64,000 bases of DNA from Sneathiella sp. HT1-7 (lineage in GTDB: Bacteria > Pseudomonadota > Alphaproteobacteria > Sneathiellales > Sneathiellaceae): the NCBI RefSeq assembly GCF_020731145.1, contig NZ_JAJFZN010000001.1, positions 620,001 through 684,000 on the forward strand, read 5' to 3'. Numbering within the stretch: position 1 is the stretch's first letter; the number at the start of each line of letters is the position of its first letter. Of the stretch, positions 20,905 to 28,026 are shown piece by piece. Position numbers and translations under genes: made by a program. The notes under the pieces are model-generated. The model saw nothing but the letters and a program-made list of their open reading frames with translations, was not told the origin of the DNA and made no database searches.

Positions 20905-21324
20905 ATGGTGCAATCTGAGTTAATGGATTTAGAGAAAAAACTGAGGGATGCTCAGTTACGGCCAACCAAGCAACGCTTGGTATTGGCACAGTTGTTATTC
21001 TCTGATGGCAATCGTCACATCACGGCGGAGCGCTTGCATAATGACGCCATGGGCGCAAATGTTGCGATATCACTCGCCACTATCTACAACAATTTACATC
21101 AATTTACCGCCGCTGGTCTCCTGAGGGAAGTTGTTGTGGATTCAAGCCGTTCTTATTTCGATACGAATGTAACGCCGCATCACCATTTCTTTCATGAACA
21201 ATCCGGCACTTTGGAAGATATCGCGAAGAACGACCTTAAGGTCGACAATATCCCTCCGCTCCCCGATGGTACGGAAATCAGCAGTGTCGATGTAATTGTG
21301 CGCGTAAGTTCGACCCAAAAATAG
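20905..21324 (+). CDS. irr: Iron response regulator Irr (Fur family)
   Basis: 139-residue Fur-family protein of the Irr branch: LRPTKQRLVLAQLLF and SLATIYNNLHQFTAAGLLREV form the winged helix, and HHHFFHE is the histidine cluster that binds haem in Irr. The N-terminal CP haem-regulatory motif of Bradyrhizobium Irr is absent, as in many other members. Irr senses iron through haem status and controls iron use and storage genes by binding ICE operators. A strong ICE-like site lies 30 bases downstream, before rubrerythrin. Confidence 0.9.
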   Translation: MVQSELMDLEKKLRDAQLRPTKQRLVLAQLLFSDGNRHITAERLHNDAMGANVAISLATIYNNLHQFTAAGLLREVVVDSSRSYFDTNVTPHHHFFHEQSGTLEDIAKNDLKVDNIPPLPDGTEISSVDVIVRVSSTQK

Positions 21325-21353
21325 TATCTTCCGCCCATTCCTAAGATTTATTG

Positions 21354-21402
21354 TTTAGAAGAATTCTAATTTATTGACAGTGGTTTTTCCGGGACCTATA
21401 TT
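21354..21402 (+). promoter_or_regulatory. ICE-type Irr operator and sigma-70 promoter for rubrerythrin operon
   Basis: TTTAGAA-GAA-TTCTAAT (21354-21370) is an inverted repeat with six of seven pairs matching, like the iron control element recognised by Irr. Three bases later comes a near-ideal promoter: TTGACA (21374-21379), 17-base spacer, TATATT (21397-21402). The operator abuts the -35 box, centred near -47 of the expected start. Confidence 0.8.
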
Positions 21403-21465
21403 ATTTGGGTAATCCTGTTCTGTCTTGAACAGACCTAATCCAAATTTTCATTCTAGGAGGACTTC

Positions 21466-21885
21466 ATGTCTCTAGCGGGAAGCAAAACCGAACAAAATCT
21501 GAAAGATGCCTTTGCAGGTGAATCACAGGCGAACCGCCGTTACCTTTACTTCGCTCAGAAAGCGGATGTCGAAGGATACAACGATGTTGCAACGGTTTTC
21601 CGCTCAACGGCGGAAGGTGAAACCGGCCATGCACACGGCCACCTGGAATACCTTGAAGAAGTAGGCGATCCGGCAACCGGCCTGCCCATCGGCGGCACTT
21701 CCGATAACCTCAAAGCAGCTGTTGCTGGCGAAACTCACGAATATACTGATATGTATCCGGGTATGGCCAAAACCGCGCGCGAAGAAGGCCATGACGAGAT
21801 TGCCGACTGGTTCGAAACCCTTGCAAAGGCAGAAAAAAGCCATGCGGGCCGTTTCCAGAAAGCACTCAACACACTGGACGACTAA
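21466..21885 (+). CDS. Rubrerythrin-family di-iron protein (short form)
   Basis: 139-residue ferritin-like four-helix protein. ExxH iron ligands are visible in [40 protein letters not shown] and [10 protein letters not shown]. The C-terminal rubredoxin domain of classical rubrerythrin is missing, as in the short proteobacterial form. Likely function is peroxide reduction or iron handling under oxidative stress. It leads an operon with an Fe-S oxidoreductase and a DUF3501 protein, and the ICE operator upstream ties it to iron status. AGGAGG before ATG 21466 indicates strong translation. Confidence 0.92.
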   Translation: MSLAGSKTEQNLKDAFAGESQANRRYLYFAQKADVEGYNDVATVFRSTAEGETGHAHGHLEYLEEVGDPATGLPIGGTSDNLKAAVAGETHEYTDMYPGMAKTAREEGHDEIADWFETLAKAEKSHAGRFQKALNTLDD

Positions 21886-21908
21886 TCCGGCTTTCGGATT
21901 CAATTTCC

Positions 21909-21937
21909 GGGATAGCGAGTTTTAGATTCGCTATCCC
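21909..21937 (+). terminator. Hairpin between rubrerythrin and Fe-S oxidoreductase genes
   Basis: GGGATAGCGA (21909-21918) and TCGCTATCCC (21928-21937) form a perfect 10-bp stem with a nine-base loop. Only TT and mixed sequence follow, so it may be a weak terminator or an mRNA-stabilising stem that lets rubrerythrin be made in excess over downstream genes. Confidence 0.5.
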
Positions 21938-21967
21938 TTCGCTCCCAGTTACATTCAGAGGAATATT

Positions 21968-23305
21968 ATGCGCGAAGGAAGTTTGGACGCGCCGACACGG
22001 CACATTATTGACTGGAATAATCCAGAATTCTATGACGAGCAGAAACTGGACGACGAGTTGCGCCGTGTGTTTGACATTTGCCACGGCTGCCGACGTTGCT
22101 TTAATTTATGCGATTCCTTCCCTCGCCTGTTCGATCTTATCGACGCCTCTGAAACCGAAGAACTCGATTCTGTCTCCTCGGAGGATTTTAAACCGGTCGT
22201 CGATGCCTGTACGCTCTGTGACATGTGCTTTATGACCAAATGCCCATATGTACCACCGCATGAGTTCAATCTGGATTTTCCGCATTTGATGCTGCGTTAT
22301 CGCGCTGTGGAAAAGAAAAACGGCAAAGATTCGTTTGTAAGCCGGGAGCTTTCCAAGACTGATCGCAACGGTAAACTCGCCGCCCCCGTTGCACCACTTG
22401 CAAACTGGGCTACAAAAACTTCCAATGGAATGACCCGCGGTATTATGGAAGCGACGCTCGGCATTGATAAGCATGCCGCTCTTCCCAAATACCAGTCCAA
22501 GACCCTTGAGGTCCGCGCCAAAGAAAACCCGCTGGAAATCAACAAAGATGCCCCGGCCTATGGTCGCAAGGCGGTCATCTATGCCACTTGCTTTGGTAAT
22601 TACAACAATCCCGCCACCGGGGAAGCCACCCGTAAAGTGCTGGCCAAGAATGGTATTGAGACAGAAGTTGTCTATCCCGGATGTTGCGGCATGCCGCTGA
22701 TGGAACAGGGGGACCTTAAGGGCGTCGTTGAAAATGCCAAAAAGGTTTCTGCAGACCTCGGTAGCTGGATTGACAAAGGCTACGATGTCATTGCGCTTGT
22801 CTCTTCCTGCGCGTTGATGCTGAAGTTCGAATGGCCATTGCTGGCACCAGACGATGCGTCCATAGCGAAACTCTCGAAGGCGACCTTTGATGTCGCGGAA
22901 TATGTAATGGAATTCGCCAAGAAGGAAGGTATCGCAGACGGCATGCAACCCATTGGTGATAGCATGGCCATGCATCTCGCGTGCCACGCACGGGCCCAGA
23001 ATATGGGCGCGAAGGGAGCGGAAGTGCTCCGCCTCATCCCCGATGCCAAAGTCGCGGTAATTGAGCGGTGTTCCGGCCACGGCGGCTCTTGGGGGATCAT
23101 GAAAGGCAATTATGAGACCGCACTCAAGGTTGGCAAGCCGGCAGCGCGCACAGCTCTCAAATCCAATGCAAAATATATTGCATCCGAATGCCCGCTGGCG
23201 GCAGAGCATTTGTTGCAGGGAATTGAAAATCTCGGAACCGATGGAGCCGAAGAAAAAACGGCCTTACATCCGATTGAACTTTTGGCCAAAGCCTATGGCC
23301 TGTAA
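21968..23305 (+). CDS. Heterodisulfide reductase-related Fe-S oxidoreductase (GlpC/HdrD-like)
   Basis: 445-residue protein with two ferredoxin-like cysteine groups near the N-terminus (CHGCRRCFNLC, CTLCDMCFMTKCPY), expected to bind two 4Fe-4S clusters, then two CCG-type cysteine domains (VYPGCCGMP; CSGHGG with HLACHAR). This is the layout of GlpC and HdrD electron-transfer subunits. In many proteobacteria this gene sits between a rubrerythrin gene and a DUF3501 gene, as here, suggesting it supplies electrons to the rubrerythrin; that is inference from context. Confidence 0.85.
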   Translation: MREGSLDAPTRHIIDWNNPEFYDEQKLDDELRRVFDICHGCRRCFNLCDSFPRLFDLIDASETEELDSVSSEDFKPVVDACTLCDMCFMTKCPYVPPHEFNLDFPHLMLRYRAVEKKNGKDSFVSRELSKTDRNGKLAAPVAPLANWATKTSNGMTRGIMEATLGIDKHAALPKYQSKTLEVRAKENPLEINKDAPAYGRKAVIYATCFGNYNNPATGEATRKVLAKNGIETEVVYPGCCGMPLMEQGDLKGVVENAKKVSADLGSWIDKGYDVIALVSSCALMLKFEWPLLAPDDASIAKLSKATFDVAEYVMEFAKKEGIADGMQPIGDSMAMHLACHARAQNMGAKGAEVLRLIPDAKVAVIERCSGHGGSWGIMKGNYETALKVGKPAARTALKSNAKYIASECPLAAEHLLQGIENLGTDGAEEKTALHPIELLAKAYGL

Positions 23306-23319
23306 AAGGAATAATTGTT

Positions 23320-23919
23320 ATGACTGCCGCTCAAAAACGTGAAATTACGCCGGAAGATATTCTGCCCCTCGCCGAATATCAGAAAATTCGGAAAGAACAT
23401 AAACAGAAGCTCATCCCTATAAAAAAGAACCGCCGGGTAGAAATCGGCCCTTTTGCGACATTCTACTTTGAGAATTACGACACCATGTGGTCGCAAATTC
23501 AGGAAATGCTGTATATCGAACAAGGGGGCGATGAGCAGTTAAAAGACGAACTTGAAGCCTATAATCCGCTCATTCCAAACGGGTCGGAACTCGTGGCAAC
23601 ACTGATGATCGAAATCGATGATCCGGTTCGCCGTGACTTTATGCTGCGCCAGCTCGGACATATCGAGAGGACGATTTATCTCTCCATTGGCGGCGAGAAA
23701 ATCTACGCCGTGCCGGAAGAGGAAGTGGAACGCACTACGGATGACGGCAAAGCCTCCTCCATCCATTTTCTCCATTTTCCCCTGACCGAAACGCAGAAGG
23801 CTGCGTTCAAAGACCCCGCAACGGAAATTCAGCTCGGTATCGAGCATGAAAACTATGGACATATTGCACTGATCAAGAGCGACACGCGCACTTCGTTGGC
23901 CGAAGACCTGAGCGCCTAA
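23320..23919 (+). CDS. DUF3501 family protein
   Basis: 199-residue cytoplasmic protein without membrane segments, beginning TAAQKREITPEDILPLAEY. The stretches MWSQIQEMLYIE and LIPNGSELVATLMIEIDDP match the DUF3501 family, whose biochemical role is unknown. It follows the Fe-S oxidoreductase by 14 bases and is almost always linked to it and to rubrerythrin, so the three probably act in one iron/peroxide pathway. Confidence 0.82.
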   Translation: MTAAQKREITPEDILPLAEYQKIRKEHKQKLIPIKKNRRVEIGPFATFYFENYDTMWSQIQEMLYIEQGGDEQLKDELEAYNPLIPNGSELVATLMIEIDDPVRRDFMLRQLGHIERTIYLSIGGEKIYAVPEEEVERTTDDGKASSIHFLHFPLTETQKAAFKDPATEIQLGIEHENYGHIALIKSDTRTSLAEDLSA

Positions 23920-23925
23920 GTCGGA

Positions 23926-24423
23926 CTAGCGAATTTTCTCGTTCTCATATACCCCATAGAACTGGTTGGCCATGAGCCAGCCAGTGAGGCCGGCAATCTC
24001 GATTTCGCACCAGCGCCCGTCGCATTCTTCCAACTTGCCAACTACTCCCGGCTCAGCAAGCAGGACGACGGGGCTGCTTTCGTCAGGATCTTCATAGACC
24101 GCCCGAACCTCACCCGTAATGATCAAGGTTCTGCGACTACTGATAAGATTACGGTGCACCCAGCCGATTGAACCATCGGTATCACGGATTTGCCGCCAAA
24201 GCTCATACTCCTCAACCACTTCAACCGGCCAGCCGCGGCGGACATAGACCCATTTGATAGGATAGCGGGTCCCCGGCCCGGCGCGGACATTAACCTTATC
24301 TGACGACAGGGAGACAAAACGCGGCAACGGCAAGCCGGTCTCCGATCCCGTTGGGCCCGCATTGGACAGGGGAGCGATCAGGATCAGGGTTAAAAAGCCA
24401 AGAATAGCAAGACTGCGTTTCAA
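23926..24423 (-). CDS. Exported SH3-domain protein
   Basis: 165-residue protein with a signal peptide (residues 1-22, cleavage probably after SNA) and two bacterial SH3-like regions. The first is clear: VSLSSDKVNVRAGPGTRYPIKWVY (quoted over residues about 36-59 in part), with the VNVRAGPGT hallmark. The second covers residues about 98-155 (AEPGVVGKLEECDGRWCEI). Such proteins are periplasmic and often bind cell wall. It converges with the DUF3501 gene, six bases apart, and no partner gene is evident. Confidence 0.82.
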   Translation of the reverse strand: MKRSLAILGFLTLILIAPLSNAGPTGSETGLPLPRFVSLSSDKVNVRAGPGTRYPIKWVYVRRGWPVEVVEEYELWRQIRDTDGSIGWVHRNLISSRRTLIITGEVRAVYEDPDESSPVVLLAEPGVVGKLEECDGRWCEIEIAGLTGWLMANQFYGVYENEKIR

Positions 24424-24604
24424 TATGCCAGTACCTTTGTATATTACAGGCGGACGTCATCTTATGCCGCGTGACAGGGCGTCCGGTCAAGGGTTCAAAA
24501 AAACTGGTGCCCCTAACCCAAGGTCGCAATTGTAACCGCCCACATGATCTGCTAGATAAAGTCTATTGGTCTTGCCAAAAATCCAGGAACAAGAGAGTCA
24601 TCAA

Positions 24605-25591
24605 ATGCCGCAGAAGAAACCCATCGTTGTTGTTACAAGAAGGCTTCCGGACGTTATCGAAACCCGCATGATGGAGCTGTTCGATACGCGGCTGAACCAT
24701 GACGATACGCCGATGACCCAAAGCCAGTTGATCGAGGCGGTAAAGACGGCGGATGTTCTTGTGCCAACCGTGACAGATAAAATCGATCTTGGCGTACTCA
24801 GCCAGACGAACCCCAACCTCAAACTAATTGCGAGCTTCGGCACGGGTGTTGATCATATTGATCTGGCCACAGCTCGCCAACGTAACATTACTGTGACGAA
24901 CACACCCGGTGTCCTGACCGAGGACACCGCCGATATGACCATGGCGCTGATCATGGCGGTACCGCGCCGCCTGACAGAGGGTGAACGTATGATGCGGTCC
25001 GGCAACTGGACAGGCTGGTCCCCGACCAGCATGCTCGGCCACCGGATCTGGGGCAAGCGCCTCGGCATCATTGGTATGGGCCGGATCGGCCAGGCAGTCG
25101 CCCGCCGCGCACGTGCCTTCGGTCTTTCCATCCATTACCATAACCGCAATCGACTGCCGGAATATGTCGAAAATGAGCTAGAGGCGACCTATTGGGAGAG
25201 CCTCGATCAGATGCTGGCGCGGATGGATATCGTGTCCGTCAATTGCCCGCATACGCCGGCAACGTTTCATCTGCTCAATGCTCGGCGCTTGGCACTCTTG
25301 CAGCCAAGCTGTTACGTGGTCAATACATCGCGTGGAGAAGTCGTTGATGAAAACGCCCTGACACGCCTACTCCGGAATGGCAAGGTCGCGGGTGCGGGCC
25401 TTGACGTGTTCGAACATGAACCCGCCGTCAATCCTCGCCTGATGGAACTTGATAATGTTATTCTTCTGCCGCATATGGGCTCAGCGACGATCGAAGGACG
25501 CATTGATATGGGCGAGAAGGTCCTGATCAATATCAAGACCTTTATCGACGGACACACCCCGCCCGACCGGGTTTTGCAGGCGATGTTGTAA
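24605..25591 (+). CDS. D-2-hydroxyacid dehydrogenase (glyoxylate/hydroxypyruvate reductase-like)
   Basis: 328-residue NAD(P)-dependent dehydrogenase. The Rossmann motif is GIIGMGRIGQAVA; the catalytic Arg is in NTSRGEVVDE, the Glu in LDVFEHEP and the His in LPHMGSAT. It resembles GyaR-type D-glycerate dehydrogenases that reduce glyoxylate or hydroxypyruvate. I took ATG 24605 (MPQKKPIVVVTRRLPD) because GGAACAAGAGAG lies upstream and the 13 extra residues of the longer frame do not fit the family. Confidence 0.88.
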   Translation: MPQKKPIVVVTRRLPDVIETRMMELFDTRLNHDDTPMTQSQLIEAVKTADVLVPTVTDKIDLGVLSQTNPNLKLIASFGTGVDHIDLATARQRNITVTNTPGVLTEDTADMTMALIMAVPRRLTEGERMMRSGNWTGWSPTSMLGHRIWGKRLGIIGMGRIGQAVARRARAFGLSIHYHNRNRLPEYVENELEATYWESLDQMLARMDIVSVNCPHTPATFHLLNARRLALLQPSCYVVNTSRGEVVDENALTRLLRNGKVAGAGLDVFEHEPAVNPRLMELDNVILLPHMGSATIEGRIDMGEKVLINIKTFIDGHTPPDRVLQAML

Positions 25592-25655
25592 CAGCGGAAC
25601 TCTTGCGCTTTCCATCAATCTGGCGGATCATTCGCCATTCACTGAGGGAGGCGTG

Positions 25656-26288
25656 ATGTTTTTGGATTTCGTAACCATTCTTGATCTTATTGGTGTTGCT
25701 GTCTTCGCCGCGACAGGCGGACTTGTGGCCAGCCGTAAGGAAATGGACCTGATCGGTTTCGGCATGATGGCCACTTTTACCGGCATTGGCGGTGGTACCA
25801 TGCGAGATGTCATTCTTGACCAGCCCGTTTTCTGGATCGAGGACCCCCGGTATTTGCTGGTATGTCTGGGCATGGCCACCCTGCTGTATTTTTTCGCCTC
25901 CCATGTTCAAAGACGCTACATCGTCCTGCTCTGGAGCGATGCCATCGGGCTGGCCGCATTTGCAGTTCTTGGTGCCGAAATTGCCAGAGGGAGCGATGTT
26001 GGCCCCCTCATTGCTGTTGTACTTGGTATAATTACGGCAACTTTCGGCGGACTCGTACGGGATCTTGTTGCGGGCGAAACACCTCTCCTCCTAAAGCAGG
26101 AAGTATATGCCACAGCGGCACTTATCAGTGCGGCTGTCTATGTCATTGCAATTGAATTGGGCGGTATAACGCCCCTTATCGCTGCTTGCGGTGCTATTGT
26201 GACAGGCTTTTCTGTGCGCGCCGGTGCCATCCTGTTTGGCTGGTCGCTCCCCCGCTATAAACAACGTGCAGGTCGGATCTATAAATAG
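25656..26288 (+). CDS. Trimeric intracellular cation (TRIC) channel family protein
   Basis: 210-residue membrane protein of the UPF0126/YadS family. It has about seven hydrophobic helices and two glycine-rich repeats (VFAATGGLVASRKEMDLIGF; FTGIGGGTMRDVIL and later FGGLVRDLVAG). Prokaryotic TRIC proteins are homotrimeric potassium-permeable channels. ATG 25656 is preferred over GTG 25653 because GGGAGG is then five bases upstream. Confidence 0.87.
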   Translation: MFLDFVTILDLIGVAVFAATGGLVASRKEMDLIGFGMMATFTGIGGGTMRDVILDQPVFWIEDPRYLLVCLGMATLLYFFASHVQRRYIVLLWSDAIGLAAFAVLGAEIARGSDVGPLIAVVLGIITATFGGLVRDLVAGETPLLLKQEVYATAALISAAVYVIAIELGGITPLIAACGAIVTGFSVRAGAILFGWSLPRYKQRAGRIYK

Positions 26289-26289
26289 A

Positions 26290-26322
26290 AAATAAAAAGC
26301 GGTGACCCAAAGGCCGCCGCTT
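26290..26322 (-). terminator. Terminator serving the VPLPA-CTERM gene
   Basis: Read on the minus strand, AAGCGG (complement of 26317-26322) and CCGCTT (complement of 26297-26302) close a stem of about 11 pairs with one A-C mismatch and a CAAA/TTTG loop, followed by TTTTTATTTT (complement of 26287-26296). The T-run favours termination of the minus-strand gene; it could also stop TRIC transcripts from the other side. Confidence 0.6.
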
Positions 26323-26350
26323 CAAATAGGAGTATCTTTATTAAGGGGGT

Positions 26351-26962
26351 TTAAGCTACCAATGCTGCGGATTTACGACGCTTGCGCCATCCAAAAAACC
26401 CGAGGACAGCAAGACCTGCACCATAAAGTGGCAACGCAGCCGGGAGCGGTACTGCAGATACCGTCATATTTGCATATTCAAATGCGTTGCTTCCCGAGGT
26501 AAAGCGAACTTCGTCAAAAACGCCCGTTGCCATGATCGAGGCGACAATGAAGCCCAGACCATTGCTGACACTGCTAAGCTGTGCGTCATCGCCATGTAGG
26601 GCGTCTACCCAATTGCCCTGATAGTAAAATTCAAGGCCATTGTAACCATCAACGGATCCCCACATAAAATCGATCGCATAAAAACCCGTGTCAAACATAT
26701 AGGACGCGTATGACCCTTTCTGTACCGAGGTGTAGGTACCAACGCCATCAAGTGCAGTTCCTTGCCAAGGCGAACGATATTGGTTGGCCACTGATGTGGT
26801 CAGGTTCTCATAAACCGTACCAACGGACGTTGTCGGGGATGGAACACCGGTATCCGCAGCAGGTAGATCTGTTGTCCAGGAAACGACGGCTGATTGTGCC
26901 GGAAGAGCAAAGAAGCCAGAAAGAGCCGCGACGGCCAAAAATGTCTTAAATAATTTAATCAT
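26351..26962 (-). CDS. Secreted VPLPA-CTERM sorting-signal protein
   Basis: 203-residue exported protein. A signal peptide (residues 1-25, ending PAQSA) and a C-terminal sorting tag (VPLPAALPLYGAGLAVLGFF then WRKRRK) frame a Ser/Thr/Gly-rich core without known domain. The tag is the exosortase-type VPLPA-CTERM: short motif, membrane helix, basic end. Such proteins are handled by an exosortase and reach the surface or matrix; no exosortase is in this window. AGGAG precedes ATG 26962. Confidence 0.9.
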   Translation of the reverse strand: MIKLFKTFLAVAALSGFFALPAQSAVVSWTTDLPAADTGVPSPTTSVGTVYENLTTSVANQYRSPWQGTALDGVGTYTSVQKGSYASYMFDTGFYAIDFMWGSVDGYNGLEFYYQGNWVDALHGDDAQLSSVSNGLGFIVASIMATGVFDEVRFTSGSNAFEYANMTVSAVPLPAALPLYGAGLAVLGFFGWRKRRKSAALVA

Positions 26963-27320
26963 AGTTTGGTACTCCTACTACTGTTCTTAAATCACGCTAC
27001 TTACGAAAACCTTTAAATATTACGCCTAACCCTAAAAAAATATTCTTAACGAAGGCCATTTTCGTACGCGCCAGTTAATTGCAAAGCAAAAATCGCAAAA
27101 TTAATCGCTCATAAATGACGATAACTTGCCTTATTGTCAACACAATTTACCCAATATTTGCGTAAAATCTAATGTAAAATACTGATGTTCCTTAGCAAAT
27201 CACTCATGCAATTTCGCCACGGCATGTTCACCTTAACTATCTGATATGGTTAATTTTTTCAAATTCATGGTTAATATGCGGGCGATTCGATCTACTCTAT
27301 AGCGAGCCAAGGAACAAGTG
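26963..27320. other. 358-base AT-rich intergenic region
   Basis: This stretch between two minus-strand genes is visibly AT-rich. It must hold the promoter of the VPLPA-CTERM gene (left part) and the 3' end region of marC (right part). I see no convincing ORF, tRNA or strong hairpin in it. Confidence 0.5.
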
Positions 27321-27950
27321 CTATCCCAAAAGCCCGCTATCACGAATGCCATTAAAAATAAACTGCACCGCCAGAGCGGCCAATAACACGCCAACCACAC
27401 GCGAAATCACGTGAAGCCCAGTCACACCGAGAAGCTTATGCACCTGCGTTGCCAACAGCATCAACAGGAATGTCAGCAGCACCATGCCAAGAAGAACAGC
27501 AATCACCAGTGCCGTCTCGACTGTATCCCCTTTCGTCTCGGCGACGAGCAGGACCGCAGCGCCAATCGCGCCAGGACCAGCGATTAAGGGCGTGGCCAGC
27601 GGAAAAACCGAGACATCCTTCTTGCCTTGCGCCTCGACCTTTTCTTCATCTGTGGCGGTGGTACTGCCAGAGTCACGTGCAAACACCATATCAATCGCGA
27701 TCAGCAATAGCAAAATACCACCGGAGGCCTGTAGCGCGGGCAAGGTGATACCAAAACTCGTCAAAACCGCTTTTCCAAAAAGCGCAAAGAAGAGAAGTAT
27801 CCCGCCGCCAATCAGCGAACCTTTCAGCGCCATCTGCCGCCGTTCTTTTGGGGTTGCTCCAACCGTAAGCGCCGCGAACAAAGCTGCCACATCCAGCGGC
27901 CCGATTGTCGCGAAAAAAGTTGTAAAGGCAACCAGCGCGGTTTCCAGCAT
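27321..27950 (-). CDS. MarC-family integral membrane protein
   Basis: 209-residue protein with six predicted membrane helices. FFATIGPLDVAALFAALT at the N-terminus and FPLATPLIAGPGAIGAAVLL in the middle are MarC/UPF0056 signatures. Family function is unresolved, despite its historical name. I placed the start at ATG 27950 (MLETALVAF), preceded by AAGGA; the longer frame to 27968 adds six residues from TTG. Confidence 0.88.
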   Translation of the reverse strand: MLETALVAFTTFFATIGPLDVAALFAALTVGATPKERRQMALKGSLIGGGILLFFALFGKAVLTSFGITLPALQASGGILLLLIAIDMVFARDSGSTTATDEEKVEAQGKKDVSVFPLATPLIAGPGAIGAAVLLVAETKGDTVETALVIAVLLGMVLLTFLLMLLATQVHKLLGVTGLHVISRVVGVLLAALAVQFIFNGIRDSGLLG

Positions 27951-28026
27951 TGAATTCCTTACCATCAAGGTGGAACTGATATGACCCTAACTTGCTCCGG
28001 CATATGTCGCAAGGGATGCGTTCCGA

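Noticed and set aside
22106-23209. 367-codon open frame on the minus strand
   Set aside because: Antisense to the Fe-S oxidoreductase gene, whose cysteine motifs are clear on the plus strand.
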